Positions 5,619-11,899 are shown, numbered from the stretch's first letter. The stretch is DNA of 12,248 nucleotides from Deltaproteobacteria bacterium (GCA_005879255.1 VBKY01000372.1:1-12248); one strand, 5' to 3'. The notes: a model not told the origin generated them from the letters alone. Made by a program: numbers and translations.

Positions 5619-5657
5619 AAAGCCTCTGAGCTTTAAACGAGCCGGAGGCTTTTTTAT
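5619..5657 (+). terminator. Intrinsic terminator just upstream of the 83-aa gene
   Basis: AAAGCCTC (5619-5626) pairs with GAGGCTTT (5645-5652) around an 18-nt loop that includes a small GCT/AGC stem, followed by TTTTT and ATTT. The gene's start codon lies 20 nt downstream. This is the same terminator-SD-ATG layout as at 1049-1117 and could be an attenuator. Confidence 0.75.
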
Positions 5658-5677
5658 TTCTACTGAGGGAGCGAGAT

Positions 5678-5929
5678 ATGGTAGAGAGAAGAGTTGAAGT
5701 CAAATTGCAAGACGGAACACTGATTCGGCATAAAGTGGCAGGCTATGAAGGCCGGATAGAAGGCACAACCGCGATCAAAACCTGCTTCACCGCAAGAGGA
5801 GAGTTATTGATTCATCCTACCAGCAAACAGCTGTTTCAATATCGGGTAGTAGTTAAGGGGGAGCCGATGCGCCGGATCGCGCCCGCCGAAGATTTTGAAA
5901 TCCTGGACGGGGTTGTGGAGATCATCTGA
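5678..5929 (+). CDS. Conserved hypothetical small protein, 83 aa
   Basis: I cannot name the family. The sequence is beta-rich and compact: VERRVEVKLQDGTLIRHKVAGYEGRIEGTT (2-31), then FTARGELLIHP, FQYRVVVKGEPMRRIAPAEDFEIL. The R-H-K-V-x-G-Y-x-G-x-I-x-G-T-T and M-R-R-I-A-P-A-E-D segments look like family signatures, suggesting a small SH3-like or barrel fold, as in proteins that bind nucleic acid or partner proteins. AGGGAG about 7 nt upstream sets the ATG. A terminator hairpin sits between a possible promoter and the start. The TGA stop is followed in frame by 75 open codons beginning P-R-C, which is described separately. Confidence 0.75.
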   Translation: MVERRVEVKLQDGTLIRHKVAGYEGRIEGTTAIKTCFTARGELLIHPTSKQLFQYRVVVKGEPMRRIAPAEDFEILDGVVEII

Positions 5930-6154
5930 CCTAGGTGCCAGAGCTCTTTCAAGAGCAAGCCCGGCCTTGCAGACAAACCCGGCGGCCGTTGTCAGTGCGG
6001 CGCATGGATTTGCCCGACCTGCTTAGCTTGTCAGGATACGGGCGAGGAACCTGCTAAAAGCCAGAAATCTTCCTGCCTGAAGCAGCGGAAACGTCTAGCC
6101 AGGAGGTTAGCCATACAGAAAAAAGCGATGGCGGGTTCACGCGTGGGATGGCAT
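5930..6154 (+). other. Cys-rich open frame continuing past the TGA of the 83-aa gene
   Basis: The frame of the preceding gene stays open for 75 codons after TGA 5927-5929 and ends at TAA 6155. It reads P-R-C at once (so U-P-R-C if the TGA were recoded) and later has CQCGAWICPTCLACQDTG, five Cys in 14 residues, zinc-ribbon-like, then a basic stretch KQRKRLARRLAIQKKA. No ATG, GTG or TTG lies before the Cys cluster. It may be a remnant of a zinc-ribbon gene, a readthrough extension, or chance. An AGGAGG at 6101-6106 is followed 6 nt later by ATA rather than a start codon. The rest of the gap to 6323 shows no gene; it would hold the RRM leader. Confidence 0.25.
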
Positions 6155-6323
6155 TAACGTAGTGTGAGTTTCCTACTTCAGTATAGGACCTTCTGAATGA
6201 TGAAATGGCGACGGTTGAAGGTCTAATCAGTCTCTCCTTGGGAAATGATACCTAAAGGACAAACCGACCAGTGGTCACGTTCTCGGGGCCGAAGACTTTA
6301 ACATTCTCTTAAAGGAGGAGAAC

Positions 6324-6632
6324 ATGGGGAATAAATTATACGTTGGCGGTTTGCCTTATTCGGTGACGGAAGAGCGATTGCAGGAGATATTCGCGGCGCA
6401 CGGGACCGTGGAATCTGCCAAGGTAATCAAGGATAAATTTACCGGTCAGTCACGGGGTTTCGGGTTCGTGGACATGGGTTCCGGGGGAGAGGCCCAAAGG
6501 GCCATCCAGGCCCTTAACGGCACCCAACTGGATGGGCGTAGCTTAGTGGTCAATGAAGCCAAGCCGATGGAAAGGCGTGGCGGTGGTGGAGGGGATCGGG
6601 GAAACAGAAGCGGCGGACGTGACCGCTGGTAG
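6324..6632 (+). CDS. RRM RNA-binding protein with Gly/Arg-rich tail, 102 aa
   Basis: Single RNA recognition motif: RNP2 LYVGGL (5-10) and RNP1 RGFGFVDM (44-51), with the exposed aromatics Y6, F46 and F48 that stack on RNA bases. The helix-strand pattern is complete through GRSLVVNEAKP (71-81), then a short Gly/Arg tail (ERRGGGGGDRGNRSGGRDRW). This matches the small bacterial RRM proteins often induced by cold or other stress and thought to act as RNA chaperones. AAAGGAGGAG just upstream is a strong SD. A roughly 170-nt stretch upstream without a gene may contain a regulated 5' leader; GACCTTC (6187-6193) can pair with GAAGGTC about 30 nt later. An intrinsic terminator follows. Confidence 0.95.
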   Translation: MGNKLYVGGLPYSVTEERLQEIFAAHGTVESAKVIKDKFTGQSRGFGFVDMGSGGEAQRAIQALNGTQLDGRSLVVNEAKPMERRGGGGGDRGNRSGGRDRW

Positions 6633-6655
6633 TATTCTCGTTCTTGAGTAACGCA

Positions 6656-6688
6656 AAAAGGGGCAAAAGGTCGGTTTGCCCTTTTTTC
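6656..6688 (+). terminator. Intrinsic terminator of the RRM gene
   Basis: GGGCAAA (6661-6667) pairs with TTTGCCC (6675-6681) around a 7-nt loop, followed by T6. The A-run before the stem (6655-6659) would also make it work on the opposite strand. Confidence 0.9.
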
Positions 6689-6913
6689 GATTTGAACCAT
6701 CACTGAACACTGATCGAGCAAGTGGATCGTGGCAGAATAGCCTGGTAATACTTGCAAGAGAATTCCAAAGATTGAATTCGCTTTCCTTTAATCCCATCCT
6801 GCACAGGATTCAATTCAAGCTCAGATCGCAGAGCAACCGTGCAAGCCTGCAGGGCTAGCAGTAATTCTTTTCAAGATTGTTCATTATTAGACATCAAATT
6901 CTACCGAGCCAGC

Positions 6914-7219
6914 ATGAAATGCAAAAGACTCTGTTTACTAAACGTGAGAGTAAGGCTTGCCCGTAAGAAGGAAGGTGACGTGGCTATTTATTCGGTTGAT
7001 GTGCGAGACGGAATGATACAGCGGGTGACTCAGAAATACCACAGGGTGATCGAACCCGCTTCCGCGAAACAGGCATGGGCAAAGGCCAACTCTGCACCGG
7101 AAACAAATGGCAGCGCCGTTTGTGGTCATGCCGCCACCGTCTTTGTAGCTTTTGCGAAGATTGCTCTGCCGCAAAACGATACTCGGACTATTGGATTTGT
7201 CACTGCTGCGGGGAGTTAA
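6914..7219 (+). CDS. Doubtful ORF overlapping the Cys-rich ORF, up to 102 aa
   Basis: This frame is open from 6839 to 7219. Possible starts are ATG 6914 (no SD), ATG 7013, or GTG near 6979 after AAGGAAGG. The first part (VAIYSVDVRDGMIQRVTQKYHRVIEP) looks protein-like. From about 7080 the composition becomes Ala/Thr-rich and less convincing, while the +2-shifted frame shows a Cys pattern. Either this frame is the real gene and the Cys pattern is accidental, or a frameshift joins the two. The preceding gap 6689-6913 holds a TCCTG-CA-CAGGA dyad near 6796 and no gene. Confidence 0.25.
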   Translation: MKCKRLCLLNVRVRLARKKEGDVAIYSVDVRDGMIQRVTQKYHRVIEPASAKQAWAKANSAPETNGSAVCGHAATVFVAFAKIALPQNDTRTIGFVTAAGS

Positions 7220-7278
7220 ACCGGCGAGTTCAAAAATTACATTTAAAAGGGGTGTCTAATGGATTTGGAGAAAATTAA
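7075..7278 (+). CDS. Possible small zinc-ribbon protein (DUF1272-like pattern), 67 aa
   Basis: The ORF carries WSCRHRLCSFCEDCSAAKRYSDYWICHCCGELNRRVQK (17-54), with Cys in the arrangement C-x4-C-x2-C-x2-C ... C-x-C-C-G-E-L. The order CSFC-x-D-C ... C-x-x-CGEL resembles the DUF1272 zinc-ribbon signature as I remember it (CSFECTFCADC ... CPNCGGEL). Codons in this frame favour C or G at the third position. There is no convincing SD, and it overlaps the doubtful frame at 6914-7219 and the first 20 bases of the next gene. It may be a genuine small metal-binding protein or the 3' part of a frameshifted gene. Confidence 0.35.
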   Translation: MGKGQLCTGNKWQRRLWSCRHRLCSFCEDCSAAKRYSDYWICHCCGELNRRVQKLHLKGVSNGFGEN

Positions 7279-7609
7279 ACTAGGTTCATGGAGTGCCCTC
7301 GGCGGTGCAATCGTATTAGCCGTTGTCGGATTTTACTGGGGTGGATGGGTTACTGGCGGTACTGCTGAGAGAACGGGCAAGGAGATGGCCGCCGATGCTG
7401 TCGCTGAGCGCTTGGGATCGATTTGTGTCGCACAGTTTAACCGGGACCCGCAGAAGAGCCAGAAGCTCAAAGAAATGAAGGATAAAGATGTTTGGGACAA
7501 AGCCCGCTATATCGAAACGCAGAGCTGGGCGATCATGCCTGGTGAGGACAAAGCCGATAGCAAGGTTGCCGATGCGTGCGCCAAGCAACTTACGGAGAAA
7601 CCCGCATAG
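7259..7609 (+). CDS. Conserved hypothetical protein with N-terminal membrane anchor, 116 aa
   Basis: Residues 11-30 (WSALGGAIVLAVVGFYWGGW) form one membrane helix without a signal-peptidase motif, so the protein is probably anchored with the rest outside the cytoplasm. The motif GFYWGGWVTGGTAE (24-37), a helical region MAADAVAERL, then SICVAQFNRDP (54-64) and a C-terminal VADACAKQL (103-111) recur in a family I have seen annotated only as hypothetical in proteobacteria. Cys56 and Cys107 are the only two cysteines and could form a disulfide in the periplasm. AAAAGGGG about 6 nt before ATG is the SD. The gene is followed 113 bp later by a microprotein gene. Confidence 0.82.
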   Translation: MDLEKIKLGSWSALGGAIVLAVVGFYWGGWVTGGTAERTGKEMAADAVAERLGSICVAQFNRDPQKSQKLKEMKDKDVWDKARYIETQSWAIMPGEDKADSKVADACAKQLTEKPA

Positions 7610-7722
7610 AACTCCGGGCGGCGGATTCGCTGCAAATCGCTCGTTAACGATAAATCTATACTGACGACTTAGTGGCGCCCTCGCGGTGAGAAGGTGAGGG
7701 ACAATGGATAAGGAGGTACGCA

Positions 7723-7842
7723 ATGGGAGACAAAGGCAAGAAGGATAAAGACAAGGGTCGGAAACAGAAGATAATCAAAAAGGAACAGGACGCGAGAAGG
7801 GCTCTGGATAAGCTACCAAAAACCCCTGAACGAAAAGCGTAG
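7723..7842 (+). CDS. Highly charged 39-aa microprotein
   Basis: AAGGAGG (7710-7716) lies 6 nt before ATG, an optimal SD. The product opens MGDKGKKDKDKGRKQKIIKK and continues with a helix EQDARRALDKLP and a basic end. Short MGDKGKKDKxK proteins of 35-50 residues occur in many Gram-negative genomes without an assigned function. The strongly basic, disordered N-terminus suggests binding to nucleic acid or ribosome, which is inference only. It is shorter than usual gene-calling limits and easily missed. No T-run terminator follows. Confidence 0.75.
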   Translation: MGDKGKKDKDKGRKQKIIKKEQDARRALDKLPKTPERKA

Positions 7843-7979
7843 TGACATGTCCCCGAAACCTTGCGGCCAGCGTCGTCGTGTCCCTTGCTGGACAGGCGAG
7901 AGCTTACATTAAAGACTGCGTACTAGATTTAGTTTACAGTCACAACCTTTAGAGAGGATATTCTGGCAACTGATGTCGT

Positions 7980-8071
7980 TTCGGTTAACCTTGCTGAACG
8001 GATAAAATTAACCGAAGGAGGGTCAAGCCGTGGCTGATGAAGTTAAGCGAGTCTTGATGGTGGCACTTTAA
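7980..8071 (+). promoter_or_regulatory. Inverted repeat overlapping a strong SD and a 13-codon ORF
   Basis: TTCGGTTAA (7980-7988) and TTAACCGAA (8008-8016) form a perfect 9-bp inverted repeat with a 19-nt spacer. The right arm runs into AAGGAGGG (8015-8022), and GTG at 8030 opens MADEVKRVLMVAL, stopping at TAA 8069-8071. Either this is a leader peptide whose SD can be masked, an operator, or the surviving start of a destroyed gene; the text looks like an ordinary gene start. The surrounding gap 7843-7979 shows nothing else I can support. Confidence 0.35.
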
Positions 8072-8122
8072 AGAGGCAATTTCTTATGCTGCATGATCAC
8101 GGATATGCCGCGTAGCAACTCG

Positions 8123-8182
8123 CGCCTCCGGCGAATCGAGATGGAACGGTTCGCAGGGACATTGTTAGAACCTCCTCTATAG
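8123..8182 (+). pseudogene. Remnant of the DUF932-like gene 3' end (copy C)
   Basis: Codons read LRRIEMERFAGTLLEPPL and then stop, matching the end of the ORF at 401-781. Similarity continues through the terminator and on to a shared block ACGCGGCGTTCA...ATCCTG (8271-8293 against 868-890, three mismatches in 23). Copies A and C are therefore related well beyond the gene end. Nothing upstream of 8123 matches copy A. The stretch 8294-8419 holds nothing I recognise. Confidence 0.72.
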
Positions 8183-8200
8183 TTCTTTCAGTAAGTCGCA

Positions 8201-8228
8201 AGCCAAGCAAAAGCGCTTGCCTTTTTTC
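8201..8228 (+). terminator. Degenerate terminator after remnant copy C
   Basis: AGCCAAGC (8201-8208) pairs imperfectly with GCTTGCCT (8215-8222), with one C-C mismatch, then T6. A competing stem CGCTTGCC (8214-8221)/GGCAAGCG (8232-8239) overlaps it, so function is less certain than for the other two copies. Confidence 0.6.
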
Positions 8229-8419
8229 TTTGGCAAGCGGGTAGAACTCCGGCTTTTGGGGATTTAACTGACGCGGCGTTCAGTTCAATCCTGGCCTAAA
8301 GTACAGCCAACGCAGGCCTACCGACTCTTGTCGCATTCCGCTGCTGCAAGTCACGCCAACTCTCAGATCCTTCTTTACTTTTGTAGCGTGATAAACCCGG
8401 CAAAAACAGGGTATGAAAA

Positions 8420-8596
8420 ATGAACCAGGCTGGTCTGTCATCAATCTTGGTAGCGATGGCACTGCTTGCTATTGGAGTGATAGTCGTGGCGCAGCAGCCG
8501 GCCAAGATCCCCCGCATCGGCATTCTCGCAGGCGCGTCCGAGTCCTCCACACCGCCGTTCGAGCCATTCCGGCTCGGCAGCCGTGACTCTTCTTGA
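8420..8596 (+). pseudogene. Truncated ABC_sub_bind (PF04392) gene, N-terminal 58 codons
   Basis: From ATG 8420 the frame gives a signal-peptide-like segment ILVAMALLAIGVIVVAQQ followed by PAKIPRIGILAGASES, the same signal-peptide end and first strand as the complete paralogues on the minus strand (EAQQPKKVPRIGF and EAQQPARKVPRIGIL). Similarity continues weakly through FEPFRLGSRD (compare F-x-x-F-R-Q-G-L-R-x-L-G-Y) and the frame then hits TGA 8594-8596. The remaining roughly 270 codons are missing. The stop lies in the first bases of the TGAAATC end of the repeat, so insertion of that repeat, or a deletion at its edge, probably removed the rest. No strong SD is present. Confidence 0.7.
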
Positions 8597-8942
8597 AATC
8601 AAAACACTTCAGCGAGTCACTACCCCGCCCGCCCCTGAACTTACGGACAGATCGTGATAGTAATGGAATCATGACTCGTTCTTTTTTGCCGGTGGCGGAA
8701 TGGAGGTCTACGAACATGGCTGAATGGCTCGAAGTGCCGGCGCATCGAATCTATGTGATATGCGCGCGTGAATTACGAGATGACTTTGACTACATCGGCG
8801 AGAATGGGAAGCCCGTGGAGCGCGCTGAAATTTCCTACCGTTTCGTCAGAAAGAAGGACGGGAAAGTTTTTAAGTGGGCCCGCTTCGCTCCGCAATATAA
8901 GGGAGTTTATGCCTGCGCGGCGCTCGAAGAGATATGATTTCA
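8594..8942 (+). mobile_element. Right copy of the repeat, possible 349-bp element with 7-bp terminal inverted repeats
   Basis: 8602-8942 matches 1-341. If the element is extended left to TGAAATC (8594-8600), its two ends are exact inverses (TGAAATC and GATTTCA, the latter at 8936-8942), and the right end coincides with the last base shared by both copies. The left seven bases cannot be checked in copy 1 because the window begins too late. No target-site duplication is evident. A 349-bp unit with a 73-codon ORF is too small for a transposase, so it would move in trans if it moves at all. Confidence 0.45.
8716..8937 (+). CDS. Repeat-encoded hypothetical protein, 73 aa (copy 2)
   Basis: Identical to the ORF at 115-336 except for a synonymous Tyr codon and Ala in place of Val at residue 66. 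It has the same GGAGG (8702-8706) 9 nt upstream of ATG. The frame is also open upstream to 8593 without an SD, so the shorter start is kept. Product family unknown. A second copy with an intact frame argues that the ORF is translated rather than accidental. After the TGA the same frame stays open into the ORF starting at 8968. Confidence 0.6.
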   Translation: MAEWLEVPAHRIYVICARELRDDFDYIGENGKPVERAEISYRFVRKKDGKVFKWARFAPQYKGVYACAALEEI

Positions 8943-8967
8943 GATCTGGAGTCGAGCAGCCGACCCC

Positions 8968-9156
8968 ATGGCTGTCGGAGTCATCGGAGAAGAAAACCCG
9001 CGTTACTTTTCTATCGTGCGCTGGGGGGACGCGAAACTCACGCTGGCGCAGGTAAAAAGGAGACTGTGGGTCGAGAAATGGCTGCTCTTGTTGACTGCGA
9101 CAGGGGGAATCGGTTTTCTCACTGTAATGTTGGCTGCCATGCCCTATGGCGGATAG
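8968..9156 (+). CDS. Hypothetical small membrane protein, 62 aa
   Basis: The product has a short soluble N-terminus (MAVGVIGEENPRYFSIVRWGDAKL), a basic amphipathic stretch (TLAQVKRRLWVEKW, 25-38) and one membrane helix, about 39-58 (LLLLTATGGIGFLTVMLAAM). No SD precedes the ATG, and the frame is open back to the stop of the repeat ORF. It starts 26 bp after the repeat, so it could be a native gene that lost its 5' end. Family not recognised. The following gap 9157-9319 shows no gene. Confidence 0.4.
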   Translation: MAVGVIGEENPRYFSIVRWGDAKLTLAQVKRRLWVEKWLLLLTATGGIGFLTVMLAAMPYGG

Positions 9157-9319
9157 AGATTCGCCTGTGTCCCTACTCCCCTTAGACGAAACTTATTGGG
9201 GATTCCCTTGCAACCTACGTGGGCGAGCTCTTGAAAACCGGGGTAATAGGAAAAATTTGCACGAATGACGCGCTGACGGTTGCGGTGCGTGTATCCAGGT
9301 GAGGTGGTATTGGATTCGC

Positions 9320-9814
9320 TCATATCAAGACATGTCCGAGACGCCTAACGAAGTTGGCCTTATTGGAGAAGAAGGCTTCGGCCCGCTCTTTCGTGATGCG
9401 CGCTGATTTGCTGCCAAACACATGAAACTTGAGCGAGGAGACCAGGCTCCTACAACCGAGCTTGTCGTACTGGGCGATTTGCCGAGGGACACTCATGTCA
9501 ATGACGTTCGAGCGGAAGGTTGGGCTCGAACCGTCATGAGGTTCTTCCCGTTCACGTGGAACGAGGTCGAAATGTGAGAACTTCCCAGTCGGGCGATGCA
9601 CGACGTATTCGACGGTCATTGTCCCAGCTTCAGCAGCCGGGATCTTGATATTTCGCGCCCTGGTGTTTAGTATCTCGGCTTCCCGCGAGATCGCTGGCCT
9701 CTTTGCAAAGACGTTGTTATCGACCGCCCAGAAGAACCAGTCGGGGTCGGCGAACAGTACCTGCGGCAGGCTCTTTCCGGCGTGCTTTCCAAAGTTTAGT
9801 TCTGTCCAGGACAT
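9320..9814 (-). CDS. Hypothetical protein with N-terminal FGKxxGKSL motif (ExoX-C/DUF3820-like), 164 aa
   Basis: The N-terminus MSWTELNFGKHAGKSLPQVLFADPDWFFWAVDN (1-33) has the F-G-K-x-x-G-K-S-L turn followed by D-P-x-W-x-x-W. This pattern is seen in the small domain at the C-terminus of exodeoxyribonuclease X and in DUF3820 proteins, probably a nucleic-acid-contacting module. Residues 55-115 look beta-rich (MTVEYVVHRPTGKFSHFDLVP), and the end is a basic helix (ARITKERAEAFFSNKANFVRRLG). No nuclease active site is visible, so it may be an accessory or regulatory protein. On the minus strand GGAG lies 8 nt before ATG. The gene begins 78 bp downstream of the second ABC_sub_bind gene and could be read from the same transcript. 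Confidence 0.78.
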   Translation of the reverse strand: MSWTELNFGKHAGKSLPQVLFADPDWFFWAVDNNVFAKRPAISREAEILNTRARNIKIPAAEAGTMTVEYVVHRPTGKFSHFDLVPREREEPHDGSSPTFRSNVIDMSVPRQIAQYDKLGCRSLVSSLKFHVFGSKSARITKERAEAFFSNKANFVRRLGHVLI

Positions 9815-9892
9815 CAGTACGTCTCCACGTAAGCCGCAAAAACAAGTCGACTCTAAATTTCTGGGTCTCGATACGAGCTTCGTTTTCTTCGC

Positions 9893-10873
9893 TTACTTGA
9901 TCACCTTATCTGCTCTTGCCAGCACGTTCGGTGGAATCGTTACGCCGATCTGCTTCGCTGTCTTCAGATTGATCACGAACTCAAATTTCGTCGGTTGCTC
10001 TACGGGTAAATCACCGGCCTTTGCCCCTTTTAGGACTTTATCGACGTAGGTGGCGGCACGCCGGTACATGTCACCTATGCGGGGTCCGTAGGTCATGAGT
10101 CCGCCTTCCTCGGCAAATTGATTGGTGGGGTACATGCCAGGCAAACGCTGCTCAAGCGCCAGCTCGACAATCCGCTTTGAGTTGAGAGTCATGAGCGGAC
10201 TCAATGTTGTAAAAAGTGCGTCTGGTCGCGCCTTTGACATGTCCGCAAATGCCTTTTCAATTTCGGCCAGTGTATAGACCTCGTAAGACCGAAGCTGCAA
10301 AGCAACAGCTTGTGCTATAGCTTTTGCTTGATCAAAAGAAGGATTCGCGAGTACCGCACTGGGGTTCCACAAATAAGCCACTCGGTTCATTTTCGGAAAC
10401 GCCTCTTTCAGAATATCCAGACGTTTTCCGCTTAAATCCTCCTCGATAACACTCAGGCCAGTAACGTTGCCGCCAGGTTTTGCTAAGCTCTCGGCGAGAC
10501 CCGATTTAACCAGGTCTGCTCCGGTCGTTAGCACAATGGGTGTTGTTTTTGTCGCTTGTCTAGCCGCCCGAGCGCCCATTTCGGCGGTAGTGACGATCAC
10601 GTCCACCTTCAGCTTGACTAGTTCAGCCGCGAGTAAAGGAAGGCGATCTATTTTGCCCTCCGCATAGCGATACTCGATAGCGATATTTTTGCCCTCGATA
10701 TAGCCGCGCTCCCGTAAGCCTTGCTTAAATGCTTCTAGGTGAGGCTGGTTGCGGTCGCCGATAAAAAGTATTCCAATACGCGGAACTTTCCTCGCCGGTT
10801 GCTGCGCCTCCGCCGAAACGCAAATCGCAAAGGCCATAGCCCCTAAAGCCAGCTTGAAGAGGTGCTTCTTCAT
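9893..10873 (-). CDS. ABC_sub_bind family substrate-binding protein, 326 aa (second of pair)
   Basis: The signal peptide MKKHLFKLALGAMAFAICVSAEA (1-23) has a likely cleavage site before QQ, followed by RKVPRIGILFIGD (29-40). The motif LRERGYIEGKNIAIEYRYAEGK (53-74) and the ending PVEQPTKFEFVINLKTAKQIGVTIPPNVLARADKVIK are hallmarks of PF04392, periplasmic binding proteins with a two-lobed fold. Length is normal and the frame is intact. No permease or ATPase gene is adjacent, so it is an orphan binding protein; many such paralogues occur in some soil and sediment lineages, and their ligands are unknown. It starts 30 bp after its paralogue with only a weak SD, which suggests translation from a shared mRNA. 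Confidence 0.92.
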   Translation of the reverse strand: MKKHLFKLALGAMAFAICVSAEAQQPARKVPRIGILFIGDRNQPHLEAFKQGLRERGYIEGKNIAIEYRYAEGKIDRLPLLAAELVKLKVDVIVTTAEMGARAARQATKTTPIVLTTGADLVKSGLAESLAKPGGNVTGLSVIEEDLSGKRLDILKEAFPKMNRVAYLWNPSAVLANPSFDQAKAIAQAVALQLRSYEVYTLAEIEKAFADMSKARPDALFTTLSPLMTLNSKRIVELALEQRLPGMYPTNQFAEEGGLMTYGPRIGDMYRRAATYVDKVLKGAKAGDLPVEQPTKFEFVINLKTAKQIGVTIPPNVLARADKVIK

Positions 10874-10903
10874 TGTATACCGTTCACGCTTTGCGCCTCG
10901 CGC

Positions 10904-11899
10904 CTATCGGATGACCTTGTCTGCCCGCGCCAGCACGTTGGGCGGAATCGTCAGGCCGATCTGCTTGGCGGCTTTCAAATTGATGATCAGCTCGAACTTC
11001 GTCGGTTGCTCGACGGGAATGTCAGCAGGCTTGGTTCCATGCAGAATCCTATCCACGTAATATGCAGCACGACGGAAGACTTCAGCATCGCTCGATGAAT
11101 AGGACATGAGGCCGCCGGCCTCCACAAAGTCACTTCCTTCCCACATCGAAGGCAGCCGGTTCTTGGTGACAAGGTCCGCAATCTGCTTTCGGTATCTTAT
11201 GAGAAGGACAGTCCTAACCGTAATAAGCGCGTTCACGCGCCCCTTGGCCGCAGCTTGGAATGCCCCCGCCAAATCAGGGTTCGGACCGCGTACCTCCAGG
11301 GATTGAAGCTGTATTTTTAATGCGCGTGCTGCAGGCTCGAAATCTTGAAAACTAGCCCGTATGTCCGTACTAGCATCATCAAGGACTCCTACGCGCGATA
11401 TCTTTGGAACCGCCTCCTTAAGCAATTGCAGCCGCTTTCCGCTTAACTCTCTGGTGAACCTGGTGAGCCCCGTGACATTTCCGCCAGGCCGCGCGAGGCT
11501 ATCGACGATCCCGGTTGTGACGGGATCGTCGTTAATCACAATGACAATGGGAATCGTCTTGGTCTCCTGCTTGAAGGCGCGGATCGCTAGAGTATTAACG
11601 GAGACAAGGACATCGAGCTTGAGTTGCAAGAGTTCGGCTACAAGGCTTGGGATACGGTCCACCTTTCCTTCGAAGTAGCGATACTCAATCACGATGTTTT
11701 TCCCTTCAATGTAACCGAGGTTTCGCAGTCCTTGCCGCAATGCATCGGCGCTCGAATCGGGAGTTGTGGGGGTCGGGTTGGCCCTTGCCGATACAAATCC
11801 TATCCGGGGGACTTTCTTCGGCTGCTGCGCTTCAGTGACCACTCCAAAAGCAAGCTGTGCCGCGAGGGTCAGGATTGATAAGAGAAACGTTTTCTTCAT
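10904..11899 (-). CDS. ABC_sub_bind family substrate-binding protein, 331 aa (first of pair)
   Basis: The signal peptide MKKTFLLSILTLAAQLAFGVVTEA (1-24) is followed by QQPKKVPRIGFVSARA, the conserved LRNLGYIEGKNIVIEYRYFEGK (58-79), LSGKRLQLLKEAVPKISRVGVL in the middle and the end PVEQPTKFELIINLKAAKQIGLTIPPNVLARADKVIR. The C-terminal 40 residues are nearly identical to the downstream paralogue while the ligand-facing central parts differ, as expected for tandem duplicates that diverged in specificity. The minus-strand SD is AAAGGGTGGG about 4-10 nt before ATG. It is the promoter-proximal gene of the pair; the regulatory region lies in 11900-12030, where an ACTAC/GTAGT dyad (near 11920-11941) is the only symmetrical element I see. 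Confidence 0.93.
   Translation of the reverse strand: MKKTFLLSILTLAAQLAFGVVTEAQQPKKVPRIGFVSARANPTPTTPDSSADALRQGLRNLGYIEGKNIVIEYRYFEGKVDRIPSLVAELLQLKLDVLVSVNTLAIRAFKQETKTIPIVIVINDDPVTTGIVDSLARPGGNVTGLTRFTRELSGKRLQLLKEAVPKISRVGVLDDASTDIRASFQDFEPAARALKIQLQSLEVRGPNPDLAGAFQAAAKGRVNALITVRTVLLIRYRKQIADLVTKNRLPSMWEGSDFVEAGGLMSYSSSDAEVFRRAAYYVDRILHGTKPADIPVEQPTKFELIINLKAAKQIGLTIPPNVLARADKVIR

Noticed and set aside
6101..6157. Strong AGGAGG followed 6 nt later by ATA and a 14-codon frame
   Set aside because: ATA is not an accepted start in normal use; the nearest ATG (6128) is too far from the SD. Mentioned only as part of the Cys-rich frame.
7316..7723. 135-codon open frame on the minus strand
   Set aside because: Antisense to the conserved anchored protein at 7259-7609; no recognisable domain.
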